Shown here: in pieces, positions 5,235 through 5,583 of the stretch
Layout: each line of letters begins with the position of its first letter
Position numbering within the stretch: position 1 is the stretch's first letter
Source: Chloroflexi bacterium RBG_16_51_16
GTDB taxonomy: Bacteria; Chloroflexota; Anaerolineae; Anaerolineales; Villigracilaceae
Direction of reading: 5' to 3'
Length of the DNA stretch: 5,583 nt
Assembly (NCBI GenBank): GCA_001796785.1
Contig: MGNL01000156.1
Span: forward strand, 22,951-28,533
Translations under genes and position numbers: made by a program
Notes under the pieces: model-generated
The model's input: the letters and a program-made list of their open reading frames with translations, nothing else
Told to the model about the DNA's origin: nothing
Database searches by the model: none

Positions 5235-5583
5235 CTAAACGTAATGCAATGCCTGCGCGGGTTCACGACGGGAAGCTTCACGGGCAGGTATCCAGGCGGC
5301 AAGCGTGGTGATTATTAATATAGTAAGAGCCCTGGAGAATAATTTACTCAATCCGAGCGATGGATAAACCCGCCCGCTGATCAGGGCCATGAATTCCGCA
5401 GCAGAGGTAAAAGCGCTATAGTCAAAACCCACCTGTGCAAAACCGGCATTGAAAGCAACCCCGAGGATTACTCCGGCGGCGATACCGACTATGCCTATCA
5501 AAGTGCCTTCGAGGATGAATAAAGTTGCGATTTGACCTGGCTTTAATCCCATGGCGCCAAGCAGTCCAATCTCACGGGTTCGC
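5235..5583 (-). CDS. ABC transporter permease, FtsX/MacB family (5' part outside window)
   Basis: Only the C-terminal 115 residues are in the window. The frame stays open to the right edge, and its first visible residues are RTREIGLLGAMG, the same coupling motif found between helices 2 and 3 of the next permease. The ATG at 5552 is therefore an internal methionine, not the start. Two further membrane segments follow (about visible residues 25-45 and 82-99), and the end AREASRREPAQALHYV parallels the MEPVEALHG end of its neighbour. A loop motif (GRVYP here, ERIYP there) is also shared, so the two are paralogues. The stop TAG lies 39 bp before the preferred start of the next permease. It is probably the first or an early gene of the operon; the promoter is outside the window. 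Confidence 0.88.
   Translation of the reverse strand, partial: RTREIGLLGAMGLKPGQIATLFILEGTLIGIVGIAAGVILGVAFNAGFAQVGFDYSAFTSAAEFMALISGRVYPSLGLSKLFSRALTILIITTLAAWIPAREASRREPAQALHYV

Overview
The window looks like ordinary bacterial chromosome of moderate GC content. Every gene I can support lies on the minus strand, so the region reads right to left. Two neighbouring adaptor proteins carry clear lipoprotein signals. The export genes are of the MacAB/LolCDE-like ABC class, with no outer-membrane channel gene in view. The protein style reminds me of Chloroflexota (Anaerolineae-like) or a similar monoderm-type lineage, but this is an impression from sequence feel, not a demonstrated assignment.

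Right part (5583 down to 1513): a five-gene export operon. In transcription order it holds an FtsX/MacB-type permease (5' end outside the window), a second complete permease of the same family, a MacB/LolD-type ATPase, and two paralogous lipoprotein membrane-fusion (HlyD/MacA-type) adaptors whose genes overlap by 4 bp. Two half-size permeases plus an ATPase dimer would make the membrane pump. The two lipid-anchored adaptors would sit on its outer face. The substrate cannot be read from the sequence. A roughly 100-bp gap between the ATPase and the first adaptor contains two small hairpins, one of which may act as an attenuator.

Middle (1512 down to 924): 589 bp without a convincing gene but with several ordered signals. 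These are a possible terminator for the export operon, a cluster of palindromes, four tandem 9-bp repeats, a good minus-strand sigma70-like promoter, and a long three-part hairpin that would form the first ~60 nt of the transcript leading into the next gene.

Left part (923 down to 1): an ATP-grasp ligase of the D-Ala-D-Ala ligase-like superfamily, cut by the left edge. It keeps the nucleotide/metal half of the active site but lacks the usual D-Ala-recognition motifs, so it may join a different amine and carboxylate. It has its own promoter and is probably not part of the export operon, although a functional link (making and then exporting a small peptide) is possible. Nothing here is a proven new system. 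The most interesting items are the paired lipoprotein adaptors, the atypical ligase and its structured, repeat-rich control region.
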